From Rhodospirillaceae bacterium (lineage in GTDB: Bacteria; Pseudomonadota; Alphaproteobacteria; Bin65), in contig WTGH01000024.1 in NCBI GenBank assembly GCA_011523655.1, forward strand, positions 1 to 64,000: a stretch of DNA of 64,000 bases, in the 5' to 3' direction. The notes beneath the pieces were generated by a model. That model saw only the letters and a list, made by a program, of their open reading frames with translations, did no database searches and was not told the DNA's origin. Shown in pieces: positions 29,047 to 36,747 of this stretch. Numbering within the stretch: the first letter of the stretch is position 1; each line of letters begins with the position of its first letter. The position numbers and the translations under genes are program-made.

Positions 29047-30249
29047 ATGGGCAACCCGGCAGCCAGCCAGTCCGGACGGTCCGCCGGCTTCGGCCTTACC
29101 GTGCTCCAGGTCCTGCCCGGGCTGGAGACCGGCGGGGTCGAGCGCGGCGCCGTCGATGTCGCCGCTGCCGTGGTGGAGGGCGGCGGGCGGGCGCTCGTCG
29201 TCTCGTCGGGCGGCCGGATGGAAGCCGAACTCCGACGCACCGGCGCCGAGCATGTGACGATGCCGGTCAACCGCAAATCGCCCGGACATCTGTGGCGCAA
29301 CGCCAGGCTGCTTGCCGGCCTGATCCGCAGGGAGCGGATCGATATCGTGCACGCCCGGTCGCGGGCGCCGGCCTGGAGCGCCCGGGCGGCGGTGCGGCGG
29401 GCCGGGGTGCCGTTCGTCACCACCTTCCACGGCATCTACGGGACCGGCTTTCCCCTGAAGAAATCCTGGAACCGGATCATGGCCGACGGCGACCGGGTCA
29501 TCGCCATTTCCGGTTATGTCGCCGACCATGTGATCCGGCGCTACCGGACGCCGGTGGAGCGCGTTGTCCTGATTTATCGCGGCGTCGACCTCGACCTGTT
29601 CGACCGCCGGGCGGTGTCCGAGGCGCGGGTCGTGCAGCTCGCCGAGGCGTGGCAACTGCCGGACGGCGTGCCGGTCGTGATGCTGCCAGGCCGGTTCACC
29701 CGGCTGAAGGGCCACGCGGTCCTGATCGACGCCCTGGCCCAGGTGCAGCGTCGGGATGCCGTTGCGCTGCTGATCGGCGCCGACGCGGGCCGGGCCGGCT
29801 ATCGCGACGAATTGCTGAAGCGGGTCCGGCGCCGGGGCCTGGAAGGCGCAGTCCGCTTCGTCGGCCATTGCAACGACATGCCGGCCGCCTACATGCTCGC
29901 CGATGTCGTGGTCAGCGCCTCGACGCAGCCGGAAGCGTTCGGCCGGACGGTGGCGGAAGCCCAGGCGATGGGCCGGCCTGTGATCGCGACCGACCATGGC
30001 GGCGCGCGGGAAACGGTCGTCCCCGGCCGGACCGGCTGGCTGACGCCGCCGGGCGACGCGCAGGCCCTGGCCCACGCCCTCGATGCGGCGCTGTCGATGA
30101 CGGCCGACGAAAGGAGCCGCATGGCGCGGACGGCGGTCGACAATATACGGCGCAATTTCTCGAAGCGGGTCATGACGGACCGGACGCTGGAGGTGTATGC
30201 CGAGCTTGTGCGGGAAAGCCGCGGACCGGCGCGGCAGCGGGGCCGGTAA
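29047..30249 (+). CDS. Glycosyltransferase family 4
   Basis: The product is a GT-B glycosyltransferase of 400 residues. The N-terminal LQVLPGLETGGVERGAVDVA is typical of GT4 enzymes of envelope polysaccharide synthesis. The C-terminal donor site is EAFGRTVAEAQAMGRPVIATDHGGARETV, with the E-x7-E motif. Acceptor and donor sugars are unknown. The last 47 codons and about 140 bp downstream are repeated 95 percent identically at 33460-33746, on the far side of a small island, so the island lies immediately downstream of this gene. Confidence 0.9.
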   Translation: MGNPAASQSGRSAGFGLTVLQVLPGLETGGVERGAVDVAAAVVEGGGRALVVSSGGRMEAELRRTGAEHVTMPVNRKSPGHLWRNARLLAGLIRRERIDIVHARSRAPAWSARAAVRRAGVPFVTTFHGIYGTGFPLKKSWNRIMADGDRVIAISGYVADHVIRRYRTPVERVVLIYRGVDLDLFDRRAVSEARVVQLAEAWQLPDGVPVVMLPGRFTRLKGHAVLIDALAQVQRRDAVALLIGADAGRAGYRDELLKRVRRRGLEGAVRFVGHCNDMPAAYMLADVVVSASTQPEAFGRTVAEAQAMGRPVIATDHGGARETVVPGRTGWLTPPGDAQALAHALDAALSMTADERSRMARTAVDNIRRNFSKRVMTDRTLEVYAELVRESRGPARQRGR

Positions 30250-30388
30250 GACGCCACAGCGCGTCTTTCAGCCGGTTTTCCGGCCGTGTTGACAACGGCA
30301 GACCGTTATCCCGCATGGCTGCCGCGGCGACCGCTCGGCGCGGCAGGCGGTATCCGGTCCCGGGCGGCCTTGCGCAAGTCCGGGTGCA
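30102..30388 (+). repeat. Left 287-bp direct repeat of the 30-34 kb island
   Basis: This copy comprises the 3' end of the glycosyltransferase gene and about 140 bp of downstream DNA. It matches 33460-33746 with about a dozen substitutions and no visible gaps. Both copies begin at GGCCGACGAAAGGAG and end at GGGTGCA. It is the copy in its native context. Confidence 0.9.
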
Positions 30389-30889
30389 TGCGTCCGCATG
30401 ATTCCATGCCCGTCGCGGCGATTCCCGCCTGCCGGTGCGGGGATTGAGAGCATCGGGAGTGCCGGACGGCATCGCGATGCGCAAGACGGAACGCCCCGGC
30501 CGGATTGCAAGCGAAAGCGTGACATCTGGGCAGAGTTCGTTCTGTGGGCGTGTGTCAGCGCCATCGCGCCGGAGCGCACGCATTGGCGCGAACGGCGCGA
30601 CATTGCCGGATTTTCCCGAACCGTCGGCTTTGAAGACCTCGGCGGTTCGGCCTACCTTCGCTGCGTCGGCACGCGTTACAGGCGGCAAGAGCGACGCTTC
30701 CTGTCGTGGCCGCGAACGGTCGCGAACGGGCTGGCGGCGCGGAACGACCGACAAATCCGCCAAGCGAGCGGGTGGGCATCATCGGCAACGACGACAGCGG
30801 CTTCTTCGACACCTGGCGCGCAGCGGAGTATTTCGGCCTCTCGCGCTGCATCCCAGTTGGGGATGTAGTCGACCTCGACCGCGGAGCGG

Positions 30890-31228
30890 TCACGCGGGTT
30901 CGGCAGCGGCGATGCGCAGCCTTGCGCCTTCGGCGGAGCGGGGCTGGCGGATGACGATGTCGATGTCGCGCCCCAGCGCGTTGAGCAGCCGGAACAGGCG
31001 CTCCAGCGAATACTCGCGGAAGTCGCCCCGCAGCAGCCGCGACACGTCGGGTTGGGACAGGCCCAGCAGCCGCGCGGCCTCGGTCTGCGTCAGGCCGCGA
31101 CCGCGCACGATGTCGTCGATGCGGCTGACGAGATCGGCCTTGACGAGGTGGGCGTCGGCGTCGGGAAAGCCGAGATCGGCGAAGACGTTGCCGCTGCCGC
31201 GCTCCACGGTGGTGTCGGTGGGTTCCAT
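30890..31228 (-). CDS. HTH (XRE-type) antitoxin
   Basis: The product has 112 residues, with an N-terminal NVFADLGFPDADAHLVKADLVSRIDDIV and a helix-turn-helix, LTQTEAARLLGLSQPDVSRLLRGDFREYSLERLFRLL, the form of antitoxin usually paired with phage Gp49/HigB-type toxins. ATG 31228 starts 5 bp after the toxin stop codon. It should neutralise the toxin and repress the operon. Confidence 0.88.
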   Translation of the reverse strand: MEPTDTTVERGSGNVFADLGFPDADAHLVKADLVSRIDDIVRGRGLTQTEAARLLGLSQPDVSRLLRGDFREYSLERLFRLLNALGRDIDIVIRQPRSAEGARLRIAAAEPA

Positions 31229-31232
31229 GGCC

Positions 31233-31589
31233 TCAGTCTCCACGATGCGTGTCACGGTAGTGCCGCTCGGCGGCGGCGAGGCGGCGGCGGATAAGGTCGA
31301 GTTCCTGCTTCGGGGTCGCAATGCCGCGTTTCGCCTTCTTCTGGAAGGCGTGCAGGACATAGACGGCGCCCTCGAAGCGGACAGTGTAGACGGCTCGGAA
31401 GGTGTCGCCGTCGTGACGCGCGACAACCTCCACGACGCCCGGGCCGAAGCCTTTCAGAGGCTTCGCGTCGCGGTGCCGGCGTCCGAGTTGGGCGCGGTAA
31501 ATCGCAAACCCCATGCGGCCCTGCACCGGGTCGGGGAAGCGCTTCAGATCCGCCTTGCTCGAACCCATCCATTCGACTGGCTTCAACAT
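31233..31589 (-). CDS. RelE/HigB-type toxin (phage Gp49-like)
   Basis: The product has 118 residues: MLKPVEWMGSSKADLKRFPDPVQ, PLKGFGPGVVEVVARHDGDTFRAVYTVRFEGAVYVLHAFQKKAKRGIATPKQELDLI. The block YVLHAFQKK(AKRGI)ATP is diagnostic for Gp49-like RelE-superfamily toxins, predicted mRNA interferases. It is encoded first, with the antitoxin directly downstream. It looks intact. Confidence 0.88.
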   Translation of the reverse strand: MLKPVEWMGSSKADLKRFPDPVQGRMGFAIYRAQLGRRHRDAKPLKGFGPGVVEVVARHDGDTFRAVYTVRFEGAVYVLHAFQKKAKRGIATPKQELDLIRRRLAAAERHYRDTHRGD

Positions 31590-31727
31590 GTCACTGTCGA
31601 TTCGCCACTATAGGGGATTCACCATAGACGGGCAAGACGGACGGTGCCGAGAGACAGGCGGGGCCGACACCAGTTGCGGACGCCGGAGGGCCGGCTGCGC
31701 AGCAGGAAACCGCCTCGGTCCGTGGAG

Positions 31728-33158
31728 TCAGCGGCCGAAGACGATGTCCTTCCAGACAGGCTCCTGCCCGGAGCGGAGCCGCTTCAGGATGGCCAGCCTG
31801 CAAATTTCCTGTCCGTCCGTCAGCAGCTTTTCGGCGGTCTTCTTGGCGCTGCCGGAATGGGCCGCACCGGAAGCAACGCCATAGAGTTCCTTGAGGGTGT
31901 CGAAACGCTGCCGCCTACCCGCCGGATTGCGACCCGTATACCAGGCGCCGTTGGTTGCCAGGCGGTAGGCGAGCTCCGCATTGTTGCCGCGGTCAAGGAA
32001 AAGTGCTTCCAGTGCGGTCCTCAGAAACACCAAGCGATCCGCAAGATCGGGACGACGCGCCTTGGACTTCAGCCAGTATCGCAAGGCGGTCTCCGCACTG
32101 TCGGGCATGTTGCGGAACTTGGGCTGAAGCCGAAGGGCTTGCTTGAGATCGTCCGCCGTCAACGTCGAGCCGGTGGCGGTTCGGGGCGTCGGTTCACTGC
32201 TGCTGTAGTTGGAGAAGCCCAAGTGCCTGCCGAAATGAGCATGGTCGAGGTAGTCGGTCCAGATCATGGGCGTCTCGACCGCCACGTCGCATACCAGTGA
32301 CAGGGCGCGGCTGAGCTCCAGGACACCGCCGGGCGGCAGTGGCCAGGATGATTTGATGTTAGCCGAGGTTTCCCATGATGTGGCGGGAGTGCCGTCATGT
32401 TGCGTGGTGATCTTGGTGGCCTTCGACAGCACGGGAGCGATTTTGCACGGAATGCGGAGCAGCGTGCGGTCCAGGTAGTCGGACAGCGCGAGTCCAAAAC
32501 CGGTGGGGAACGAGCCGTCGAGATCCTCGCTCTTGCGTGGCAGCCGCTCAACGGCGAGACCGCCGGCGAGGGTGAAGGAAGAGGCTGCGTCCAACCGGCC
32601 GAGCAGGACGCGTGTCTCAAAGGCGAGCGGGGCGCCGCGCGCCCAGCGGAGTACCTTGTTCGCCGTGCGCCGGGGTGTGGCGAGGCAGGCATCGACGAGA
32701 AGGTAGCCCCACAGTTCCGGGGTTTCGGAGACACCGATGGTCTTGAGCGGGGAATCGGATTCGAGAAAGGTCGAACCGTCACGGGCATTGAGAACCGAGC
32801 CGAGGGCGTGGGCGACGTGGCCTTCGGACAGGACGCCGATGTCATCGAGAAGGCGTTCGAAGTCTTGGAGGCGGGCCGTGCTTTCGACGCCGCGGGTAAG
32901 CGGTTTCACGCTGACATTCGACCGGAACCGTTGCTGCTTCCAGTCGCCTTCCTGGTGGAGGGCCTTGATGCCCTGCGCGTCAAGCTTCTTCTCGGAGGTT
33001 TCTTCGAGCCGGGTCACGGTGCCGGTGGGGTCCGCGCCCGAAACGAGCTCGATGTTGGCGGGTGCGAGACGGGTCATGGAAAAGCGGGCGTCGCGGAGTT
33101 CGGCGCGCAGGAACCTCGTCAATGCGGAAGCCCTGTTCCTGTCCTCGGCTGAATTCAT
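31728..33158 (-). CDS. Large protein with ApeA/HEPN-like C-terminal domain (putative defence protein)
   Basis: The product has 476 residues and starts MNSAEDRNRASALTRFLRAELRDARF (ATG 33158 chosen over an upstream ATG because upstream residues are unlike the rest). The first 300 residues are not recognised. The C-terminal part (about residues 370-465) reads LVFLRTALEALFLDRGNNAELAYRLA...LKELYGVASGAAHSG, the pattern of HEPN domains in ApeA-type abortive-infection proteins: a long helix, an E-LAYRLA motif and a Y-x-x-x-S-x-x-x-H-G end. The Arg usual in the R-x4-6-H RNase motif is Ala here, while the His is kept. The neighbours are a toxin-antitoxin pair in a small island, which supports a phage-defence role by context. 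Function is inferred. Confidence 0.6.
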   Translation of the reverse strand: MNSAEDRNRASALTRFLRAELRDARFSMTRLAPANIELVSGADPTGTVTRLEETSEKKLDAQGIKALHQEGDWKQQRFRSNVSVKPLTRGVESTARLQDFERLLDDIGVLSEGHVAHALGSVLNARDGSTFLESDSPLKTIGVSETPELWGYLLVDACLATPRRTANKVLRWARGAPLAFETRVLLGRLDAASSFTLAGGLAVERLPRKSEDLDGSFPTGFGLALSDYLDRTLLRIPCKIAPVLSKATKITTQHDGTPATSWETSANIKSSWPLPPGGVLELSRALSLVCDVAVETPMIWTDYLDHAHFGRHLGFSNYSSSEPTPRTATGSTLTADDLKQALRLQPKFRNMPDSAETALRYWLKSKARRPDLADRLVFLRTALEALFLDRGNNAELAYRLATNGAWYTGRNPAGRRQRFDTLKELYGVASGAAHSGSAKKTAEKLLTDGQEICRLAILKRLRSGQEPVWKDIVFGR

Positions 33159-33217
33159 GCCCCGATCTCGCGACGAATGCAGGGTACGTTGAATCGGAGT
33201 GCGGTCGAGACCGTCAC

Positions 33218-33459
33218 TCAATGCCAAGCGTCGGTGTCGGGATCGCCGTCCTCGGTGCGCATCGAGGCGGCCGCCATGGCGGTCCAGCCTTCCCAGTCGT
33301 ATCCGAGCCTGCGGTTCAGCTTGTCGCAGATCGTGAGCGCGTCGTCGAGGTCGAGCGCGATGAGGGCGGTCGGGACGTGGCCGGCGAGGTCCTCGACGAC
33401 GATGCGGATCTGCTGCACATCGGTCTCGACGTCGTAGGCCGGCAGGAAACAGATGTTGG
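33218..33459 (-). pseudogene. 3' part of an unrecognised gene cut by the right repeat
   Basis: About 80 codons (from FVGPNICFLPAYDVETDVQ through ALIALDLDDALTICDKLNRRLGYDWEGWTAM to the stop) look genuinely coding, and the frame loses all coding character exactly where the 287-bp repeat begins. The N-terminus has therefore been replaced by glycosyltransferase-derived DNA. I do not recognise the family; the acidic DLDDAL and DWEGW motifs are all that stand out. Confidence 0.6.
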
Positions 33460-33746
33460 GGCCGACGAAAGGAGCGGTATGGCGCGGATGGCGGTCGACA
33501 ATATACGGCGCAATTTCTCGAAGCAGGTCATGACGGACCGGACGCTGGAGGTGTATGCTGAACTTGTGCGGGAAAGCCGCGGACCGGCGCGGCAGCGGGG
33601 CCGGTAAGGCGCCACAGCGAGTCTTTTGGCCGGTTTTCCGGCCGTGTTGACAACGGCAGACCGTTATCCCGCATGGCTGCCGCGGCGACCGCTCGGCGCG
33701 GCGGGCGGTATCCGGTGCCGGGCGGCCTTGCGCAAATCCGGGTGCA
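33460..33746 (+). repeat. Right 287-bp direct repeat of the 30-34 kb island
   Basis: This second copy of 30102-30388 includes the last 47 codons of a glycosyltransferase (MARMAVDNIRRNFSKQVMTD...) without the rest of the gene. It joins directly to the broken ORF on its left and to the Phd antitoxin region on its right. Confidence 0.9.
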
Positions 33747-33776
33747 GGACCCAAGTACGGGGACGGGAGCGGCGAT

Positions 33777-34046
33777 ATGAGCAGGGCATGGCGGGCCCAG
33801 GAGGCGAAGGCCCGGTTCGGTGCATTTCTCGAGGCAAGCCTCCGGGACGGACCGCAGTTCGTAACGCGGCGCGGCGTCGAGACGGCGGTGCTCCTTCCCA
33901 TCGAGCAGTGGAGGCGGTTGCAGGAAACGGCGGTGCCCGGCCCGTCCGACCTGAAGACTCTGCTGCTCGCACCAGGCGTGCGCACGGAATTCTTCGCGCC
34001 GCCCCGCGCGAAGCATCGCTCCCGCCCGACGTCGGCCCTCGCATAG
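33777..34046 (+). CDS. Phd/YefM-type antitoxin, orphan
   Basis: The product has 89 residues. WRAQEAKARFGAFLEASLRDGPQFVTRRGVETAVLLPIEQWRRLQ is the Phd/YefM DNA-binding fold, and a C-terminal tail that would bind the toxin follows. The toxin gene normally next to it has been reduced to its first eight codons (34051-34074), so this is an orphan antitoxin. It may still bind DNA or cross-neutralise a related VapC. Confidence 0.85.
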   Translation: MSRAWRAQEAKARFGAFLEASLRDGPQFVTRRGVETAVLLPIEQWRRLQETAVPGPSDLKTLLLAPGVRTEFFAPPRAKHRSRPTSALA

Positions 34047-34050
34047 GGCG

Positions 34051-34074
34051 GTGTATCTTCTCGACACGAATGTT
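34051..34074 (+). pseudogene. vapC remnant (first eight codons)
   Basis: GTG at 34051 opens VYLLDTNV, the near-invariant N-terminus of VapC PIN toxins, four bases after the antitoxin stop codon. After DTNV the sequence changes abruptly to non-PIN DNA. This marks a deletion or insertion breakpoint within vapC. Confidence 0.6.
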
Positions 34075-34300
34075 GGCACCGGCTGTCGGCAGATTGCGAT
34101 CGGCAAATTCCGCCGAACAGTGCCGAGTTTTGACGAACGCCGTAGATGCGTGCTTGTTAGCCTGTATTCGGGCCACCGACCGGGAGCCGATCCATTTGTC
34201 ACAAGACCCCTTAAGCGCGCCGACTGTAATCGGGGCCGGGGCCCACCGGGCGCCGGAGACCAGACCAGGAAACAGCGATCGCGGCACACCGGTCAACATC
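34075..34300. other. Intergenic DNA after the vapC breakpoint
   Basis: About 225 bp without a recognisable gene. It must carry the promoter for the glycosyltransferase/FkbM-YrbL pair. The composition is less GC-rich than the surroundings around 34080-34200. Confidence 0.4.
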
Positions 34301-35062
34301 GTGACGCTGAAATGGGGCGCCCGCTACGGGCCGGTTTTCGTCAATCGGCTTTACCGGGCCATCGAACGCCATCTGAGCCGGCCGTTCCGTTTCCTGTGCT
34401 TTACCGACGACGAAGCCGGGCTGCTACCGGAGATCGAGACGCATCCCTTGCCCGCGCTCGATCTGCCCGAGCGTTTCGCCCGGACGACCTGGCTCAAGCT
34501 CGGCCTGTTCGCTGACGGTCTCGCCGGAATGGAAGGCGATTGCCTGTTTCTTGATCTTGACCTGCTGATCGTCGACTGCATTGATTGTTTTTTCGACTAC
34601 GCACCCGGAAACCGCTGCATCATTCACAACTGGACGCTGCGGCACCAGATATTCAAAAAGCGGCCTGATGTCGGCAACTCGTCAGTTTTCCGCTGGCGGG
34701 CGGGCACGACCCAGTTCGTCGTCGACGATTTTCTCCGGGAGAAAGACCGGCTCCTACAGCATTACGGCTTCAGATCGCCCCAGCGATACCTGACCGTCGG
34801 CATCGGCGAGCGGCGTTGGTGGCCGGAGGCGTGGGTGCAAAGCTTCAAGCGCCATTCAGTGCCGGCGTTTCCGCTCAACCTGGTTGCCGCCCCAAGGCTG
34901 CCCACAGGCGCCCGGATTCTGGTTTTCCACGGCCGGCCGGACCCCGATCAAGCACTAAATGGCTGGCAACAAGGCAAATTGCATCGGCGCACCCGCCCTG
35001 CACCCTGGATTGCCGACCATTGGCATGACGGGCCGGACGAGACGAGACCGGGCCGCGCATGA
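34301..35062 (+). CDS. Glycosyltransferase-like protein (GT8-like, DLD motif)
   Basis: The product has about 253 residues, beginning (with GTG 34301) VTLKWGARYGPVFVNRLYRAIERHLSRPFRFLCFTDD, with GDCLFLDLDLLIVDCID as the probable metal-binding DxD near residue 85, PDVGNSSVFRWRAG in the middle and ARILVFHGRPDP near the end. The pattern resembles GT-A glycosyltransferases that modify surface polysaccharides. No ATG precedes the domain, so the start could be a few codons upstream. Its stop overlaps the start of the next gene (ATGA), so the two proteins are probably made together. Confidence 0.75.
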   Translation: MTLKWGARYGPVFVNRLYRAIERHLSRPFRFLCFTDDEAGLLPEIETHPLPALDLPERFARTTWLKLGLFADGLAGMEGDCLFLDLDLLIVDCIDCFFDYAPGNRCIIHNWTLRHQIFKKRPDVGNSSVFRWRAGTTQFVVDDFLREKDRLLQHYGFRSPQRYLTVGIGERRWWPEAWVQSFKRHSVPAFPLNLVAAPRLPTGARILVFHGRPDPDQALNGWQQGKLHRRTRPAPWIADHWHDGPDETRPGRA

Positions 35063-36513
35063 TCCGGAAGCTGAAACGCGCCTGCGGCATTCACTTTTCG
35101 ACCAAGGCGCTGGTCCGAAATCCCGGCGTGCATCTACGTCAAATGTCCCGGCGACACCGCAGCTTCCGCGGCCTGCTTGACGAACTCGCCGACGAACGGC
35201 GCATCGTGGTCGTCCAGGTGGGTGCGAACGACGGCGGCGATGCGCTCGGCAATCTAATTCGGGACCGCCCGGAGCGAATCGAGAGGGCTCTGCTGATCGA
35301 GCCGCAGCGGTCTGCATTTGACCGTTTGGCCCGGCGTAACGAAGCCGTGTCCGATGTGGTCTGTCTCAACGCCGCCATCGACCGCCAAGCCGGCGAGCGA
35401 ACGATTTATTCCGTGAACCGGGGCGCCGTCGCTCGCCTCGGCGACGGCATCGCCTCGTTCGACCGGCACCATGTCGAGAGGGCGATTCGGGCGAGGACGA
35501 AGCTCCGCTCCGACGGGGAGATCGAGGCGCTGATCACGGCGACGCCGGTGCCGGTCACAACGCTGGCGCACGCCGCCGCCGGTGCGGGAATTGTGCATCC
35601 CGATGTGTTCATGGTCGATACCGAAGGCTTCGACGCGGAAATCGTCCGCATGGCGTTCGAAGCGGGATGGCTACCCGCCGTCATACAATACGAGCACAAG
35701 CATCTGAGCCGAGGCGACCGCAGAGACCTGTCGACGGTTCTGGAGCGGCGCGGCTACCGCCTGTGGGCCGATCAGGCGGATGTCTGGGGCCTTCGTGCCG
35801 GCGCGCACCGGACTTCACCTTCGGGTGGTGCCGGCCATGGAGCCAGCGCCACCCCGATACCTTCGAATTCCGGAAGGAACACGCCCCTGCGCTTCGAACG
35901 CTGTGTCGCGCCGGACGGTCGGCCGTTCGTTCTCTCCGGGTCCGAGCCGTTCGCGAAGGGCGGCTACCGGCATTGTTACGTTCACCCGGACAACACCGAC
36001 CTTTGCATCAAGGTGGTTGCGCGCCCCCATGATTGCCGCTGCCACGACCAGCAGCGGCAAGAGATCGCAGACCTGGTGTGGCTGCGGAAACGCCGATCAG
36101 ACGCATTTTCCAACCGCATTCCGGCGTTCGAGGGGCTTGTCGATACCGATTTCGGCGTTGGCATCGTCACACGGCTTTGCCGGGACTCCGACGGCCGGAT
36201 ATCCCGTGACCTGGCCGAGATCATCCGGGAGCGCAGTCTATCGCCCCCCTTAATCCGAGCGGTCGATGACCTGGAGCACTGGCTGCGGCAACACCGCTTG
36301 TTAATCGGTGACGCGGGGCCGAAGAATGTCGTCGCCGTGCGATCGGACGGCGACGACTGGACATTGGTCATAATCGAAGGCTGGCGGCACCGTCGATGGC
36401 ATTGGCTGGCCCGGCTCCATCCTCTCTTCGCCGACTGGCTGATCCGGCGGCAGATGCGCAAGTTCCGCCGGCGGGCGACAATAATTGCAAAATGCCGCCA
36501 TCGTGTCTCCTGA
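35059..36513 (+). CDS. FkbM-family methyltransferase fused to a YrbL-like kinase domain
   Basis: The product has 484 residues. The N-terminal FkbM-type SAM methyltransferase (about 45-235) shows VVVQVGANDGGDALG near residue 50 and VFMVDTEGFDAEIVRMAFEAG near 184. A Ser/Gly-rich linker (255-280) is followed by a protein-kinase-like YrbL domain (about 290-440): FAKGGYRHCYVHPDNTDLCIKVV with the presumed ATP-contacting Lys, then LLIGDAGPKNVVAV as catalytic loop and VIIEGW in place of the usual IDG. The Asp-to-Glu change in the metal-binding motif is unusual. It overlaps the glycosyltransferase gene upstream. I infer modification of a sugar or lipid-linked glycan by methyl and perhaps phosphoryl transfer; the acceptor is unknown. 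Confidence 0.78.
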   Translation: MIRKLKRACGIHFSTKALVRNPGVHLRQMSRRHRSFRGLLDELADERRIVVVQVGANDGGDALGNLIRDRPERIERALLIEPQRSAFDRLARRNEAVSDVVCLNAAIDRQAGERTIYSVNRGAVARLGDGIASFDRHHVERAIRARTKLRSDGEIEALITATPVPVTTLAHAAAGAGIVHPDVFMVDTEGFDAEIVRMAFEAGWLPAVIQYEHKHLSRGDRRDLSTVLERRGYRLWADQADVWGLRAGAHRTSPSGGAGHGASATPIPSNSGRNTPLRFERCVAPDGRPFVLSGSEPFAKGGYRHCYVHPDNTDLCIKVVARPHDCRCHDQQRQEIADLVWLRKRRSDAFSNRIPAFEGLVDTDFGVGIVTRLCRDSDGRISRDLAEIIRERSLSPPLIRAVDDLEHWLRQHRLLIGDAGPKNVVAVRSDGDDWTLVIIEGWRHRRWHWLARLHPLFADWLIRRQMRKFRRRATIIAKCRHRVS

Positions 36514-36522
36514 CGCGCCACC

Positions 36523-36551
36523 TTGACATCGCCGGCCGCCGCTTCGATATT
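36523..36551 (+). promoter_or_regulatory. thrS promoter
   Basis: TTGACA at 36523-36528, a 17-bp spacer and GATATT at 36546-36551 form a near-consensus sigma-70-type promoter 10 bp after the stop codon of the preceding gene. The expected transcript start is at about 36558, so the leader peptide ATG at 36559 would be leaderless or almost so. Confidence 0.75.
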
Positions 36552-36558
36552 CCGCGCT

Positions 36559-36618
36559 ATGACGTATCCGACGACCGCGACCATGACCACGACTACGACC
36601 CGCTGCGGAGGGCCGTGA
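36559..36618 (+). CDS. Threonine-rich leader peptide of thrS
   Basis: A 19-codon ORF reads MTYPTTATMTTTTTRCGGP then TGA. Nine of 19 residues are Thr, with five consecutive Thr codons (36586-36600) followed by Arg, Cys and Gly codons. It sits directly behind a strong promoter and 31 bp before a terminator hairpin, in the position of leader peptides in ribosome-mediated attenuation such as thrL of enterobacteria. When charged tRNA-Thr is scarce the ribosome should stall in the Thr run and change the folding of the downstream leader. Confidence 0.85.
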   Translation: MTYPTTATMTTTTTRCGGP

Positions 36619-36679
36619 CGTCCGGTATGGCAAATGTCCGGACCAGCGACCCTCCCGGCCGAAGCCCGGAGGGTTTTTT
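36607..36679 (+). terminator. thrS attenuator (alternative hairpins and terminator)
   Basis: The terminator is CCCTCC (36650-36655) pairing with GGAGGG (36668-36673), extended by GG/CC and followed by six T (36674-36679). An upstream GGAGGG at 36607-36612, inside the last codons of the leader peptide, can pair with the same CCCTCC and would act as antiterminator. A middle hairpin, TCCGG/CCGGA, lies at about 36620-36642. Ribosome stalling in the Thr codons would leave the upstream GGAGGG free and prevent the terminator. Confidence 0.82.
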
Positions 36680-36747
36680 GATGCCTTACGGCGGGGAAAG
36701 CGCCCGATGACAGCAGCCTTTCCCGACCGGAAACGAAGAACGAGACG

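Larger units (their letters stand above)
30389..33459. mobile_element. Genomic island flanked by 287-bp direct repeats
   Basis: About 3.1 kb lie between the two direct repeats. The contents, all read leftward, are an HTH antitoxin, a RelE-like toxin, a protein with an ApeA/HEPN-like C-terminus, and an ORF cut off exactly at the right repeat. No transposase or integrase is present. The content and duplicated ends suggest insertion by homologous recombination or a nearby tandem duplication followed by replacement. The first 500 bp (30389-30889) hold no gene I can support. Confidence 0.65.

Noticed and set aside
30398-30868. Possible ORFs at the left end of the island
   Set aside because: Frames are open on both strands but show no domain, ribosome site or consistent codon pattern, and the first bases derive from the repeat boundary.
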